A stretch of 64,000 nucleotides of DNA from assembly GCA_963700925.1 (NCBI GenBank), contig OY969553.1, positions 930,001-994,000 on the forward strand, written 5' to 3'. Positions 37,246-45,338 of the stretch are shown here, piece after piece; the first letter of the stretch is position 1; the number at the start of each line of letters is the position of its first letter. A program made the position numbers and the translations under genes. Source of the DNA: CAWJMD01 sp963700925. GTDB taxonomy: Bacteria > Actinomycetota > Actinomycetes > Actinomycetales > CAWJMD01. Under the pieces are notes generated by a model that was given only the letters and a program-made list of their open reading frames with translations, searched no databases and was not told the DNA's origin.

Positions 37246-38322
37246 ATGCGTCTTTTCCGTCGGAGAGGCGCTCTTGCCCGTAACTCCGGCGTCGCGCCTG
37301 AGGTGGTGGGCGTCCAGGAGTTCTGGCAGTGGTGGACGGGTGGCGCCGACGACGAGGTCGAGCGCTGCATCGGCACCGGCGACTTCGCCCCCGTCGTCGG
37401 GTCGCTCGCGTCGGCCGTTCGCCGGATCAACCCGAACCTCGACTGGGAGCTCGGGGAGGGCCGCACCAGCCGGCACAGTCTGGTGGTGACCGCCGCGGGA
37501 GACCCCGACCTGCGACCGCTGGCTCGTCGCTGGCGCCGGGCGGCGCCCGCCCCCACTGCTACCTGGGAGTACCACGACACGCGTCAGCCGGTCGATGGTG
37601 CGGGGGTGCTCGAGATCGACGGCCACGCCGTCGATGCGCGAGAGGTCACGGTCTGGGTCGACGAGAACCGCAAGCGCGCGCAGGTCGACGTGCTGGTCGC
37701 GGCGCCGTCCCTGAGCGGCATGAAGCGCGAGACCGCCCTGAAGGCAGTGTTCTTGCTGCTCGACCAGGTGCTCGGCGAGGAGGCGGTCGAGACGTGGCTG
37801 GGTGCCATCTCGGTCGCGGGACACGTGGGATCCGAAGCGCCCTCGGCGACGTCGGAGGCGGTGCCCCTGACCGCGCTGCGCGAGGCGATCAGCCGGTTCG
37901 CCGAGACCTTCGTCTCCGATGGCGAGCCTGTCTGGCAGATCCTGGAGGGCCGGTCACGTGACGGAGGCCTCCTGCTGGCCATGTCGACGATGCCGCTCAA
38001 GCCGATGACCGCCCCCCACCTCGACACCCACGTGCGGGTCGACGTCGGGTTCGCCGACCGGACCGACGACGGGCTACCCGGACCTGTTGCGCTACAACGG
38101 CTTCGAGCCCTCGAGGACCACCTGGCTAGCCGCGTCGGCGACAGCGGGGCTGTGCTCGCGCACGAGACGTCGTCCGGACGAAGGACGCTGCACCTGTACG
38201 TCGACTCGACCACCCCGGCCGCCGAGCAGGTGCGCGCGGCGGTCGGTGGCTGGGCCGAGGGGCCGGTGCGCGTGTCGGTGGCTGCCGACCCGGGATGGGA
38301 GCACGTGGCGCACCTGCGCTGA
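37246..38322 (+). CDS. DUF695-like hypothetical protein
   Basis: A 358-residue soluble protein 10 bp after the thiolase, possibly in the same transcript. The N-terminal half (FWQWWTGGADDEVERCIGTG, LASAVRRINPNLDWELGEGR, HSLVVTAAGDPDLRPLARRW) resembles the DUF695 type. The C-terminal part (LQRLRALEDHLASRVGDSGA, LAHETSSGRRTLHLYVDS, AAVGGWAEG) resembles the same fold repeated. No catalytic motif seen. Function unknown. Confidence 0.75.
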   Translation: MRLFRRRGALARNSGVAPEVVGVQEFWQWWTGGADDEVERCIGTGDFAPVVGSLASAVRRINPNLDWELGEGRTSRHSLVVTAAGDPDLRPLARRWRRAAPAPTATWEYHDTRQPVDGAGVLEIDGHAVDAREVTVWVDENRKRAQVDVLVAAPSLSGMKRETALKAVFLLLDQVLGEEAVETWLGAISVAGHVGSEAPSATSEAVPLTALREAISRFAETFVSDGEPVWQILEGRSRDGGLLLAMSTMPLKPMTAPHLDTHVRVDVGFADRTDDGLPGPVALQRLRALEDHLASRVGDSGAVLAHETSSGRRTLHLYVDSTTPAAEQVRAAVGGWAEGPVRVSVAADPGWEHVAHLR

Positions 38323-38352
38323 GGCCCGTCCCCCATTCCGAGCGAAAGAGGT

Positions 38353-38694
38353 TCAGAGAGAACGGCGCAGCGCCGCCAGGCGCCTGCCGATGTCGGCCGC
38401 GGTCTCGGGGCTGGCGACGGCGAGCGCGTCGTCGGTGAGCACCGTCAGCTGGTCGGCCAGCGCGTGCGGGGCGAGTTGTGGCACCGCGCGGTGGTCGCGC
38501 ACCTCGGCGTCGGCGGCGATGTCGGCGAGGTGCTGCAGCTCGGGGTGCACCACGTCGGTCGGCGCGCGTGACCCGAGAGAGGCGAGACGCGCGACGACCC
38601 GGCGCAGCTCGCGCGCCGGGTCGTCGTCGGTCTGGCTGGTCAGTCGCTGCCCCTCAGGATGGCGATCAGCCTCAGCATCTCGATGTAGAGCCAT
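38353..38694 (-). CDS. Small hypothetical protein downstream of the Bax1-like gene
   Basis: A 113-residue frame that overlaps the 3' end of the Bax1-like gene by 55 bp if the only early ATG (38694) is used. A non-standard CTG start at 38643 overlapping the Bax1 stop would give 96 residues. The body (LRRVVARLASLGSRAP, VVHPELQHLADIAADAEVRD, VASPETAADIGRRLAALRRSL) is helical and has no internal repeats or membrane segment. Real coding is likely but the start is unresolved. Confidence 0.5.
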   Translation of the reverse strand: MALHRDAEADRHPEGQRLTSQTDDDPARELRRVVARLASLGSRAPTDVVHPELQHLADIAADAEVRDHRAVPQLAPHALADQLTVLTDDALAVASPETAADIGRRLAALRRSL

Positions 38695-39542
38695 ACCAGG
38701 GTGACGACCAGCCCGAAGGCTGCGACCCACGCCTGCTGTTGCGGCACACCGGCATTCACGCCTCGCTCGATGTAGTCGAAGTCGAGGATGAGGTTCAGGG
38801 AGGCAAGGCCGACACCCAGGATGCTGATCCCTACGCCCAGCAGCCCCATGCTGTAGACGCTCGGCACGTTGAACACCATCACGGCGACGAAGTTGAACAA
38901 CGAGAACACCGCGTACCCGATGGTGGCGATGATGAGGAAGCGGGTGAACTTCGGTGTCGCCCGGATCACCTTGGTCTTGTAGGCCAGCAGCATCGCGGCG
39001 AAGGCGCCGAGCGTGGCGAGCACCGCCTGGAACACGATGCCGTCGAGGCCGAAGATGCTCTCGAAGGCGAAGCTGATCGACCCGAGGAACACACCCTCGA
39101 CGGCCGCGTACGCAAGGATCGCCGCCGGCCGGATCTTCTTGCTGAACGAGATGAACAGGCCGAGGCCCAGCCCGACCAGCATGGAGACGATCCAGACCGG
39201 GAACACCAGTTCCGGGCTGCCAGTGACCACGAACCAGGTCACCGCGGCCGTCGCGAGCAGGGCCGCGAACATCATGCCCGTCCGGATCACGACGTCGTCG
39301 TACGTCATCCGGCCGGTCTGGAGCGGGCCGGCGGACGGCGCCCGGTACATCTGCCCGAGCTGCTCGGGCGTGGCGTACTGCTGTGGCTGCCCGTACTGGG
39401 GCTGGCCATACGGCTGCTGGGGCTGGCCATACGGCTGCTGCGGCTGGCCGTAAGGCTGCTGAGGCTGCCCGTACTGCGCTGCCTGCGGGTTCGCGCGCGC
39501 GAACTCCTCGCGGCGTGCGAACACGGGGTTCTTGCTCTGCAT
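38640..39542 (-). CDS. Bax inhibitor-1/YccA-family membrane protein with PYGQPQQ-repeat N-terminus
   Basis: A 300-residue membrane protein from the ATG at 39542 (AAGGAG upstream). Residues about 20-60 are tandem PYGQPQQ repeats, probably disordered and cytoplasmic. Residues about 85-295 hold seven hydrophobic segments of the BI-1-like type (FAALLATAAVTWFVVTG, YAAVEGVFLGSISFAFES, FTRFLIIATIGYAVFSLFNF, SILGVGLASLNLILDFDYIE). The FDYIE segment carries a conserved acidic residue near the membrane. Bacterial members may be pH-dependent calcium leaks; role here unknown. Confidence 0.9.
   Translation of the reverse strand: MQSKNPVFARREEFARANPQAAQYGQPQQPYGQPQQPYGQPQQPYGQPQYGQPQQYATPEQLGQMYRAPSAGPLQTGRMTYDDVVIRTGMMFAALLATAAVTWFVVTGSPELVFPVWIVSMLVGLGLGLFISFSKKIRPAAILAYAAVEGVFLGSISFAFESIFGLDGIVFQAVLATLGAFAAMLLAYKTKVIRATPKFTRFLIIATIGYAVFSLFNFVAVMVFNVPSVYSMGLLGVGISILGVGLASLNLILDFDYIERGVNAGVPQQQAWVAAFGLVVTLVWLYIEMLRLIAILRGSD
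39382..39477. repeat. 21-bp tandem repeat encoding PYGQPQQ
   Basis: About four degenerate copies of a 21-bp unit (GGCTGGCCATACGGCTGCTG type). They encode YGQPQQP heptads on the minus strand, within the N-terminus of the Bax1-like protein. Low-complexity coding repeat. Confidence 0.85.
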
Positions 39543-39650
39543 GGCGCTCCTTGGCGTCGGTCTCACCGACTCCCTCGACGGGCCCGCTGCCCGGGACGGG
39601 AGTCGCTATCAGAGTAATGCGCATGGGGTCCGATTGGTTCCCGGGGCCGG

Positions 39651-40265
39651 CTACTCGCCGCCTGGTAGGCCATCCGTGAGCGCTCGTTGCAGGAAGGCCT
39701 CTGCCGTCCAGAGCACTTGCTCGGCCGCCTCGTCGCGAGTCATGCCGGCGATGTCGATCAGCCAGACCAGCGCCTCGATGCCGACGGCGCTGCGGATGGC
39801 CACGGCCAGCCGGTGCAGGCCGGCCTCGGTGAGCTGCGGCTCGAGAGGCGCGAGCGCGTCCTTGAACCACCCGATGGCCCTGCCCTGCCGAAGCGGCAGC
39901 TCCTGGGCGTGCCGGTCCGGCTCGAGAGAGAGACGCAGCATGGTGCGCTGCTGCTGCTCGGTGTCCATCACGAGGCGGGTGAAGGTCGTGACGGCCGCGA
40001 GCAGACGTGCGCGGGGGTCGTCGCCGGCCTCGGGTGGCAGCAGCGAGGTGGCGTCGACCTCGGGATGCGCGGCTGCGAGAAGGGCTCTCTGGCTGGGGAA
40101 GTACCGGTAGGCGGTGGTGCGCGAGATGGAGGCCTCGGCCGCGGCCTCCTCGACTGTCGGCGCCGCGCCGCCGCGCGCCACCAGTGCGCGCGCGGCGGCA
40201 ACGAGCTCGTTGCGGGTCCGGGCCTTCTGCTGTGTCCGTCCCGACTGCTCGTAGGCCGTTGACAT
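39651..40265 (-). CDS. TetR-family transcriptional regulator
   Basis: A 204-residue regulator from the ATG at 40265. The helix-turn-helix is in residues about 15-60 (TRNELVAAARALVARGG, VEEAAAEASISRTTAYRYFP). The C-terminal ligand domain is helical (TFTRLVMDTEQQQRTMLRLS). It is divergent from the cupin gene at 40333 with a 20-bp palindrome between them, so it probably represses both. Confidence 0.92.
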   Translation of the reverse strand: MSTAYEQSGRTQQKARTRNELVAAARALVARGGAAPTVEEAAAEASISRTTAYRYFPSQRALLAAAHPEVDATSLLPPEAGDDPRARLLAAVTTFTRLVMDTEQQQRTMLRLSLEPDRHAQELPLRQGRAIGWFKDALAPLEPQLTEAGLHRLAVAIRSAVGIEALVWLIDIAGMTRDEAAEQVLWTAEAFLQRALTDGLPGGE

Positions 40266-40290
40266 GCCTCTCACGGTACCGTAGTTTCGT

Positions 40291-40310
40291 TATGGGACTT
40301 GAGTCCCATA
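40291..40310. promoter_or_regulatory. Probable TetR operator
   Basis: TATGGGACT-TG-AGTCCCATA: 9-bp perfect arms with a 2-bp spacer, in the 67-bp divergent region between the TetR regulator and the cupin gene. Its size and position fit a TetR dimer site. Confidence 0.8.
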
Positions 40311-40332
40311 TAACTCTAATGGAAGGTCTCCG

Positions 40333-40821
40333 ATGAAGACGCTGGCTGTGACGGTGCGCGAGAGCGACGAGGGCGAGCAGCGCTGGTTCTGCGGCGGCGG
40401 TCGCATCACCTGGAAGGCGACAGCTGAGGAGACCGGCGGGGCCTTCGTCCTGTTCGAGGACGAGATGGATGTCGGCAAGGTGACGCCATTGCACGTGCAC
40501 CCCGAGACCGACGAGACCTTCTACCTCCTCGAGGGCGAGATCCTGCTCCACATCGACGGCGAGCAGCGGCCCCTCCACGCGGGCGGCGTGGTCGTGATGC
40601 CCCGCGGGGTCCCGCACGCGTTCATGGTGACGTCGACGGCGCGCATGCTGACCTTCCTGACGCCAGGCAACAGCGAGGCCTTCTTCCGCATCGCGAGCGA
40701 GCCAGTCGTCGACGGGGAGCCCCCGGCTCCGGTCGACTTCGGCCGGATCCGCGACGCGGCGCAGCAGACCGGTGCGATCGAGATCCTCGGCCCGCCGCCG
40801 TTCGGCAACCCGAACCGCTGA
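40333..40821 (+). CDS. Cupin domain protein (quercetin dioxygenase-like)
   Basis: A 162-residue single cupin. Motif 1 is LHVHPETDETFYLLEGE (His, His, Glu metal ligands) and motif 2 is VVMPRGVPHAFMV (His). Quercetinase-type cupins bind Fe, Mn or Ni and use oxygen on small aromatic or enol substrates, but many are of unknown function. Divergent from the TetR regulator, which probably controls it, so the substrate may be the TetR ligand. Confidence 0.85.
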   Translation: MKTLAVTVRESDEGEQRWFCGGGRITWKATAEETGGAFVLFEDEMDVGKVTPLHVHPETDETFYLLEGEILLHIDGEQRPLHAGGVVVMPRGVPHAFMVTSTARMLTFLTPGNSEAFFRIASEPVVDGEPPAPVDFGRIRDAAQQTGAIEILGPPPFGNPNR

Positions 40822-40824
40822 GGG

Positions 40825-40898
40825 TGCCCCTGGCGGGATTCGAACCCGCACTGTGGCGCTTTTAAGGCGCCTGCCTCTGCCGGTTGGGCTACAGGGGC
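40825..40898 (-). tRNA. tRNA with UAA (Leu) anticodon and short variable arm
   Basis: A full cloverleaf on the minus strand, 74 nt: acceptor GCCCCTG/CAGGGGC with discriminator A, a D-arm with a 3-bp stem GCC/GGC, anticodon stem GGCGC/GCGCC with loop CTTAAAA (anticodon TAA), a 5-nt variable region and T-arm GCGGG-TTCGAAT-CCCGC. No CCA is encoded. The anticodon reads UUA leucine, yet leucine tRNAs normally have a long variable arm. It is probably a functional leucine-decoding tRNA of the short kind, but a different amino-acid identity cannot be excluded. Confidence 0.88.
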
Positions 40899-40932
40899 CG
40901 ATCGGCCGGGCGGCCGCTCGGCACTGGTGAGG

Positions 40933-41745
40933 CTACCGAGCCTTGTCCGCAGAGTCGGCCAGCGCGCGGGCGCGCGCGAGCACGGCGTCGAGCATCGGCT
41001 CGGTCAGCCGTCCGGTGAAGGTGTTCTGCTGGCTGACGTGGTAGCTGCCGATGACGTGCACGGGTGGCTGGCCCGGTCGCTCCAGCACCGCCTCGGCTGC
41101 GTGCCCGAACTTCGGGCGCGGACGGGGGACCGCCCAGCCTTGGCGCACAGCCGCGTTCAGCGCTGCCGCCCAGGCGAATCCGCCGAGGGCCAGCACGACG
41201 CTGACGTTCGGCAGCAGTTCGAGCTCGCGGTCGAGCCATGACGAGCAGGTGTCGCGCTCGACTGGAGTCGGGGCGTTGTCGGGAGGCGCGCAGCGCACTG
41301 CGGCGACGACCCGCGCTCCCTCGAGGCGAAGCCCGTCCGCGGCGTCGACGCTGGTCGGCTGGTTCGCGTAGCCGGCCCGGTGCAGGGCAGCGAAGATCCA
41401 GTCGCCGGAGCGGTCGCCGGTGAACACGCGGCCGGTGCGGTTGCCACCGTGCGCCGCAGGAGCGAGCCCGAGCACCAGCAGCGACGCGGCCGGATCGCCG
41501 AACCCGGGAACCGGTCTGCCCCAGTAGGTTTCGTCGACAAAGGAGCGCCGACGGGTGACCGCGACCTGTTCTCGCCACGCCACCAGGCGCGGGCACGCGC
41601 AGCACACCGAGACGCGCGCGTCGAGCGTGCCCAGCGTCCTTGTTGAAGCCGCCAGCGCCTGAGCCCTTCCGGCGTCGCGAGCGACCGTCGTCCGCGGCGT
41701 GGCCGGGTCACCGGGCCATCCGGAGCCCGGCCGCACGAAGGTCAT
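40933..41745 (-). CDS. Type-5 uracil-DNA glycosylase (UdgB)
   Basis: A 270-residue glycosylase that removes uracil and other deaminated bases from DNA. Iron-sulfur cysteines are suggested by VCCACPRLVAWRE and further Cys in AVRCAPPDN and DTCSSW. Motif A is LVLGLAPAAHGGNRTGRVFT and motif B is VIGSYHVSQQNTFTGRL. GDRSGDWIFAALHRAGYAN is typical. In motif B the usual SYHPS reads SYHVS. The start is taken as the ATG at 41745 (MTFVRPGSG); 41781 is an in-frame alternative. The tRNA lies downstream on the same strand. Confidence 0.9.
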   Translation of the reverse strand: MTFVRPGSGWPGDPATPRTTVARDAGRAQALAASTRTLGTLDARVSVCCACPRLVAWREQVAVTRRRSFVDETYWGRPVPGFGDPAASLLVLGLAPAAHGGNRTGRVFTGDRSGDWIFAALHRAGYANQPTSVDAADGLRLEGARVVAAVRCAPPDNAPTPVERDTCSSWLDRELELLPNVSVVLALGGFAWAAALNAAVRQGWAVPRPRPKFGHAAEAVLERPGQPPVHVIGSYHVSQQNTFTGRLTEPMLDAVLARARALADSADKAR

Positions 41746-41863
41746 CCAGCGATCATGCCGTCCTCCCTCGAGAGCCTTCACGGGGAGGTCGTGGGTGGCG
41801 CCGGCCGGAGGACGGGGGGCGCGGGCGCGGTCGGCGCGCTGTAGTCCGTGGCGTGCTCATGTC

Positions 41864-41956
41864 ACCCACACGTCGCCCGTGGGGTGCTCGTCCAGCCCAC
41901 ACGAAACCGCGCTGAGAGTGTGGGCAGGAGGAGCCCACCACGGGAGGAGTGTGGGT
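41864..41956. repeat. 93-bp imperfect inverted repeat (hairpin element) between ppx and udg
   Basis: Two 39-nt arms (41864-41902 and 41918-41956) pair with about eight mismatches around a 15-nt loop. Both ends of each arm have the motif ACCCACAC/GTGTGGGT or GCCCACAC/GTGTGGGC; the middle pairs CCCGTGG with CCACGGG. It lies 24 bp after the ppx stop, before udg. It could be a terminator, a processing or attenuation structure, or a miniature mobile element. Confidence 0.75.
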
Positions 41957-41980
41957 TGGAGGAGCAAGCGGGGTGGTGGG

Positions 41981-42913
41981 TCAGAGCAGTGAAAGGGCGA
42001 TCCCGTCGAGGATGTCGTGCTCGCTCGTGACCACACTCGTCACGCCGCTCTCGGCGGCCACCCGGCGGACCACGCGCGCCCAGACCAGTGCCCCGGCGCC
42101 GATCACGTCGACCCGTCCCGGGTGCATGAACCCGAGGGCTGCGCGCTCGGCTCGTGGCATCCGCAGCAGGCTGTCGCACGCCTCGAGCACCTGCTCGACC
42201 GGCAGCTCCGCTCCGTGGATCTTCTCCGCGTCGTACTTCGGGAGGCTGAGCGCGTGCGCTGTGATCGTGGTGATCGAACCGGCCACCCCCACCAGCGTGC
42301 CCGTGCGGGCAAGCGCCACAGTGCGGCCGGCCACGTCGATCGCAGCGTCGACATCCGCTGCAGCAGCGTCGATCTGGGCGTCAGTGGGTGGGTCGTCGAC
42401 CAGGTGGCGTTCGGTCATGCGGACGCAGCCGACATCCATCGACCACGCAGCCTCGTACTGCCGGCCACCGATCACGAGCTCGGTCGAGCCACCGCCGAGG
42501 TCGACCACGCAGAACGGTGCGGCGTGGTGCTCGGCGAGTCCGGCCGTGGCTCCGGTGAACGACAGCTGCGCCTCCTGGTCGCCGGTGATGACCTCGGGCA
42601 CGACGCCCAGCAGCCCCTGCACTCCCCCGACGAACTCGTCGGCGTTCTCGGCGTCGCGGGTGGCGGACGTGGCGACGAAACGCGTTCTCTCGACGCCGAG
42701 CTCGGCGCACACGGTCGCGTACTCAGCGGCCACCGCCAGCGTCCGGGCGATCGCCTCCGGGTCGAGCCGGCCGGTGCGGTCGACCCCCTGCCCCAGGCGC
42801 ACGATCTCCATCCGCCGCACCAGGTCGACCGGGGCGCCGCCGCTGGAGTCTCCCTCGGCGACGAGCAGTCTCAGGGAGTTGGTTCCGCAGTCGAAGGCAG
42901 CCACTCGGGTCAT
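41981..42913 (-). CDS. Exopolyphosphatase/GppA-type phosphatase
   Basis: A 310-residue Ppx/GppA protein of the ASKHA fold: AAFDCGTNSLRLLVAEG (phosphate 1), VEIVRLGQGVDRTGRL-like segment, SATRDAENADEF and CVVDLGGGSTELVIG (phosphate 2), with GVAGSITTITA near the end. It hydrolyses polyphosphate or pppGpp. The single-domain length is that of actinobacterial Ppx2-type enzymes, which lack the C-terminal HD part of E. coli Ppx. It sits at the end of the eno-ftsB-DUF501-ppx block. Confidence 0.93.
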   Translation of the reverse strand: MTRVAAFDCGTNSLRLLVAEGDSSGGAPVDLVRRMEIVRLGQGVDRTGRLDPEAIARTLAVAAEYATVCAELGVERTRFVATSATRDAENADEFVGGVQGLLGVVPEVITGDQEAQLSFTGATAGLAEHHAAPFCVVDLGGGSTELVIGGRQYEAAWSMDVGCVRMTERHLVDDPPTDAQIDAAAADVDAAIDVAGRTVALARTGTLVGVAGSITTITAHALSLPKYDAEKIHGAELPVEQVLEACDSLLRMPRAERAALGFMHPGRVDVIGAGALVWARVVRRVAAESGVTSVVTSEHDILDGIALSLL

Positions 42914-42932
42914 GGGCTCACTCTCCCAGACC

Positions 42933-43451
42933 TCAGACGCAGCGCCCGCGCCCAGACCAGTCGTCGAGCAGGGCGAGCGCGTCATCGCCCAGGGGGTTGA
43001 CTCCCGGCCCCGCCGCCAGGGCGTGCGCGACGAGCACATGCAGGCACTTGACCCGGTCGGGCATGCCGCCCGCCGAGATGCCGTCGATCTCCGGCACCAC
43101 CCCCAGCTCGGCGCGGCGGGCCAGGTAGTCGTCGTGCGCCGCCGCGTACCCCGCCACCAGCTCCGGGTCGTCGGCCAGCCGCTCCGCCATCTCGCGCATC
43201 ACCCCTTGCGACTCGAGGGTGCTGACGGCACCGGTTGCGCGGGGGCAGGTCAGATAGAACGTCGTCGGGAAGGGAGTGCCGTCGTCGAGCCGTGGCGCGG
43301 TACGCACGACATCGACTGCGCCACAACCACATCGGTGTGCCGCAGCGTGCTCGCCGCGCATCGGCCGGCCGAGCTGGGCCGCGACGTCGCGGGAGTCGTC
43401 GGAGCTGAACGGCTCGTCGACGCGCCGCCCCGGATGGTGCGGCGAGGTCAC
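42933..43451 (-). CDS. DUF501 domain-containing protein
   Basis: A 172-residue protein from a GTG at 43451 overlapping the ftsB stop (GTGA). RDVAAQLGRPMRG opens the domain, followed by AHRCGCGAVDVVRTAPRLDD, the PFPTTFYLTCPRATGAVS block with a Cys, the EIDGISAGGMPDRVKCLHVLVAHALA motif and GPGVNPLGDDAL. This family always sits between ftsB and ppx in actinobacteria. Function unknown. Confidence 0.93.
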   Translation of the reverse strand: MTSPHHPGRRVDEPFSSDDSRDVAAQLGRPMRGEHAAAHRCGCGAVDVVRTAPRLDDGTPFPTTFYLTCPRATGAVSTLESQGVMREMAERLADDPELVAGYAAAHDDYLARRAELGVVPEIDGISAGGMPDRVKCLHVLVAHALAAGPGVNPLGDDALALLDDWSGRGRCV

Positions 43452-44032
43452 GGCGTGACGGGCTCGGACGGAGCTTCGCCCGCGATCTGGACGGACGTCC
43501 ACAGGTTGCCGAACCACGAACCCTCGGTGTCGGCCACCTCGCGGGCGGCAGCCCGGCTGGGATCCTCGGCGTCCTGGTCGGCACGGCTCTCGTCGAGCAC
43601 CACGTATCCGACCTCACCGGGCATCACGTACGTGAAGCGCTGCCGGGCCTGCGCCACCACGAAGGCCGGGTCCTCCCACCGCTCCAGCTGCTCCGTGAGC
43701 TCGTCGACGCGCTGCTCGCGCTCGGCCACGTCGGCCTCGAGCGCGCTGAGCCTGCTCTGCTGCTCGACCAGGGCGCGCACGAAGGGAGACAGCGCCGTGG
43801 CGATCGCCAGCAGGAGTACCGCCAGGATCGCCGCGCGGCGGGAGAGCCCGCGAGGCGGCGTGCCGCCGCCCGCGCGGGACCGTCCACCCGCGACCTCGGC
43901 AGTGCGGGCGCCACGTGTCTTGCGGCCCTGAGGGCGGGTCGGGGCCTTGGGGGCCGCGCGCGGCCTCGGTGGGCGCCCCGATGCCCCCTCGGTCCTTCCG
44001 GACCGGGGAGGCGTGGGACGACGGGCGGCCAC
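43448..44032 (-). CDS. Septum formation initiator protein (FtsB/DivIC-like)
   Basis: A 194-residue bitopic membrane protein from the GTG at 44032. A long basic, proline-rich cytoplasmic N-terminus of about 85 residues precedes one transmembrane helix (AAILAVLLLAIATALSPFV). A periplasmic coiled coil follows (ALVEQQSRLSALEADVAERE, QRVDELTEQLERWEDP) and then VAQARQRFTYVMPGEVGYVV, the DivIC signature. In the divisome it pairs with FtsL and FtsQ. It follows eno by 10 bp. The early tail is longer than in E. coli FtsB, as usual in actinobacteria. Confidence 0.9.
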   Translation of the reverse strand: MAARRPTPPRSGRTEGASGRPPRPRAAPKAPTRPQGRKTRGARTAEVAGGRSRAGGGTPPRGLSRRAAILAVLLLAIATALSPFVRALVEQQSRLSALEADVAEREQRVDELTEQLERWEDPAFVVAQARQRFTYVMPGEVGYVVLDESRADQDAEDPSRAAAREVADTEGSWFGNLWTSVQIAGEAPSEPVTP

Positions 44033-44042
44033 GACCTGGCCC

Positions 44043-45338
44043 TCAGCCCTGAGACCCGCTGTTGGAGAAGCGGGGGAAGGCACCTGCGCCGGCGAAGCGC
44101 GCCGCGTCGTCGAGCTCCTCCTCGATGCGGAGCAGCTGGTTGTACTTGGCGACCCGCTCGGAACGAGCCGGGGCGCCGGTCTTGATCTGGCCGCAGTCGG
44201 TGGCGACCGCGAGGTCGGCGATGGTGGTGTCCTCGGTCTCACCCGACCGGTGGCTCATCATGCAGCTGTAGCCGCTGCGGTGCGCAAGAGCCACGGCGTC
44301 GAGCGTCTCCGTCAGGGTGCCGATCTGGTTCACCTTGACCAGCATCGAGTTGGCAGCGCCTTCGCCGATGCCGCGTGCCAGCCGCGTCGGGTTGGTCACG
44401 AACAGGTCGTCACCGACCAGCTGCACCTGTGTCCCCAGCTGGCTGGTGATCGCCACCCAGCCCGCCCAGTCGTCCTCCGCCAGAGGGTCCTCGATGCTGA
44501 CCATCGGGTAGGAAGCCACGAGATCGGCGTAGTACGAGGTCATCTCGTCAGCGGTCTTGCTCGCTCCCTCGAAGGTGTACGCGCCGTCGGCGTAGAACTC
44601 GGTCGCCGCGACGTCCAGCGCCAGCGCGATGTCGCTGCCGAGCGAGAAGCCGGCGCTGTCGACGGCCACCGCGATCAGGTCGAGCGCTTCGCGGTTGCTC
44701 GGCAGGCTCGGCGCGAAGCCGCCCTCGTCGCCGAGACCGGTCGAGAGCCCGCGCTTCTTCAGCACGGCCTTCAGTGAGTGGTAGACCTCAGCGCCCCACC
44801 GAAGGGCCTCCCGGAAGGTGGGGGCGCCGATCGGGGCGATCATGAACTCCTGGATGTCGACGCCTGAGTCGGCGTGCGCCCCACCGTTCAGGATGTTCAG
44901 CATCGGAACCGGCAGCACGTGGGCGTTCGGGCCGCCGAGGTAGCGGAAGAGCGGCAGCCGCGCCGACTCGGCGGCCGCCTTCGCCACGGCGAGGGAGACA
45001 CCGAGTACGGCGTTGGCGCCGAGGTTCGACTTGTTGTCCGTGCCGTCGAGGTCGAGCATCACCTGGTCGACCAGCCGCTGCTCGTGGGCGTCGTAGCCGA
45101 CGAGGGCCGGGCCGATGGTGTCGAGCACCGCGTCGACGGCGCCCTCCACCCCCTTGCCGAGGTAGCGCTTCGCGTTGTCGTCACGTCGCTCGGACGCCTC
45201 GAACGCGCCGGTCGAGGCGCCCGACGGGACGGCTGCTCGCGAGACGGTGCCGTCGTCGAGTGCGACCTCGACCTCGACGGTGGGGTTGCCGCGCGAGTCA
45301 AGGATCTCGCGGGCGCCGACGGCCTCGATACTGGCCAC
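44043..45338 (-). CDS. eno: Enolase (phosphopyruvate hydratase)
   Basis: A 431-residue enolase converting 2-phosphoglycerate to phosphoenolpyruvate. The start is the GTG at 45338 with AAGGAG six bases upstream. AREILDSRGNPTVEVEVAL, PSGASTGAFEASERRD, the GDEGGFAPSL loop, SIEDPLAEDDWAGW, LVGDDLFVTN (metal Asp), VKVNQIGTLTET (Lys) and SHRSGETEDTTIADL are all standard. The C-terminus, SNSGSQG, is a little extended. First gene of eno-ftsB-DUF501-ppx. Confidence 0.97.
   Translation of the reverse strand: MASIEAVGAREILDSRGNPTVEVEVALDDGTVSRAAVPSGASTGAFEASERRDDNAKRYLGKGVEGAVDAVLDTIGPALVGYDAHEQRLVDQVMLDLDGTDNKSNLGANAVLGVSLAVAKAAAESARLPLFRYLGGPNAHVLPVPMLNILNGGAHADSGVDIQEFMIAPIGAPTFREALRWGAEVYHSLKAVLKKRGLSTGLGDEGGFAPSLPSNREALDLIAVAVDSAGFSLGSDIALALDVAATEFYADGAYTFEGASKTADEMTSYYADLVASYPMVSIEDPLAEDDWAGWVAITSQLGTQVQLVGDDLFVTNPTRLARGIGEGAANSMLVKVNQIGTLTETLDAVALAHRSGYSCMMSHRSGETEDTTIADLAVATDCGQIKTGAPARSERVAKYNQLLRIEEELDDAARFAGAGAFPRFSNSGSQG

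Noticed and set aside
38643..38694. ATG at 38694 as a confident start for the small gene after Bax1
   Set aside because: It overlaps 55 bp of the Bax1-like C-terminus in another frame; the true start may be the non-standard CTG near 38643, so the N-terminal 17 residues are not trusted.
40825..40898. Plus-strand reading of the tRNA (loop with TTTT)
   Set aside because: The T-arm consensus GGTTCGAATCC appears in the right order only on the minus strand, and the acceptor, anticodon and T stems all pair on that strand.
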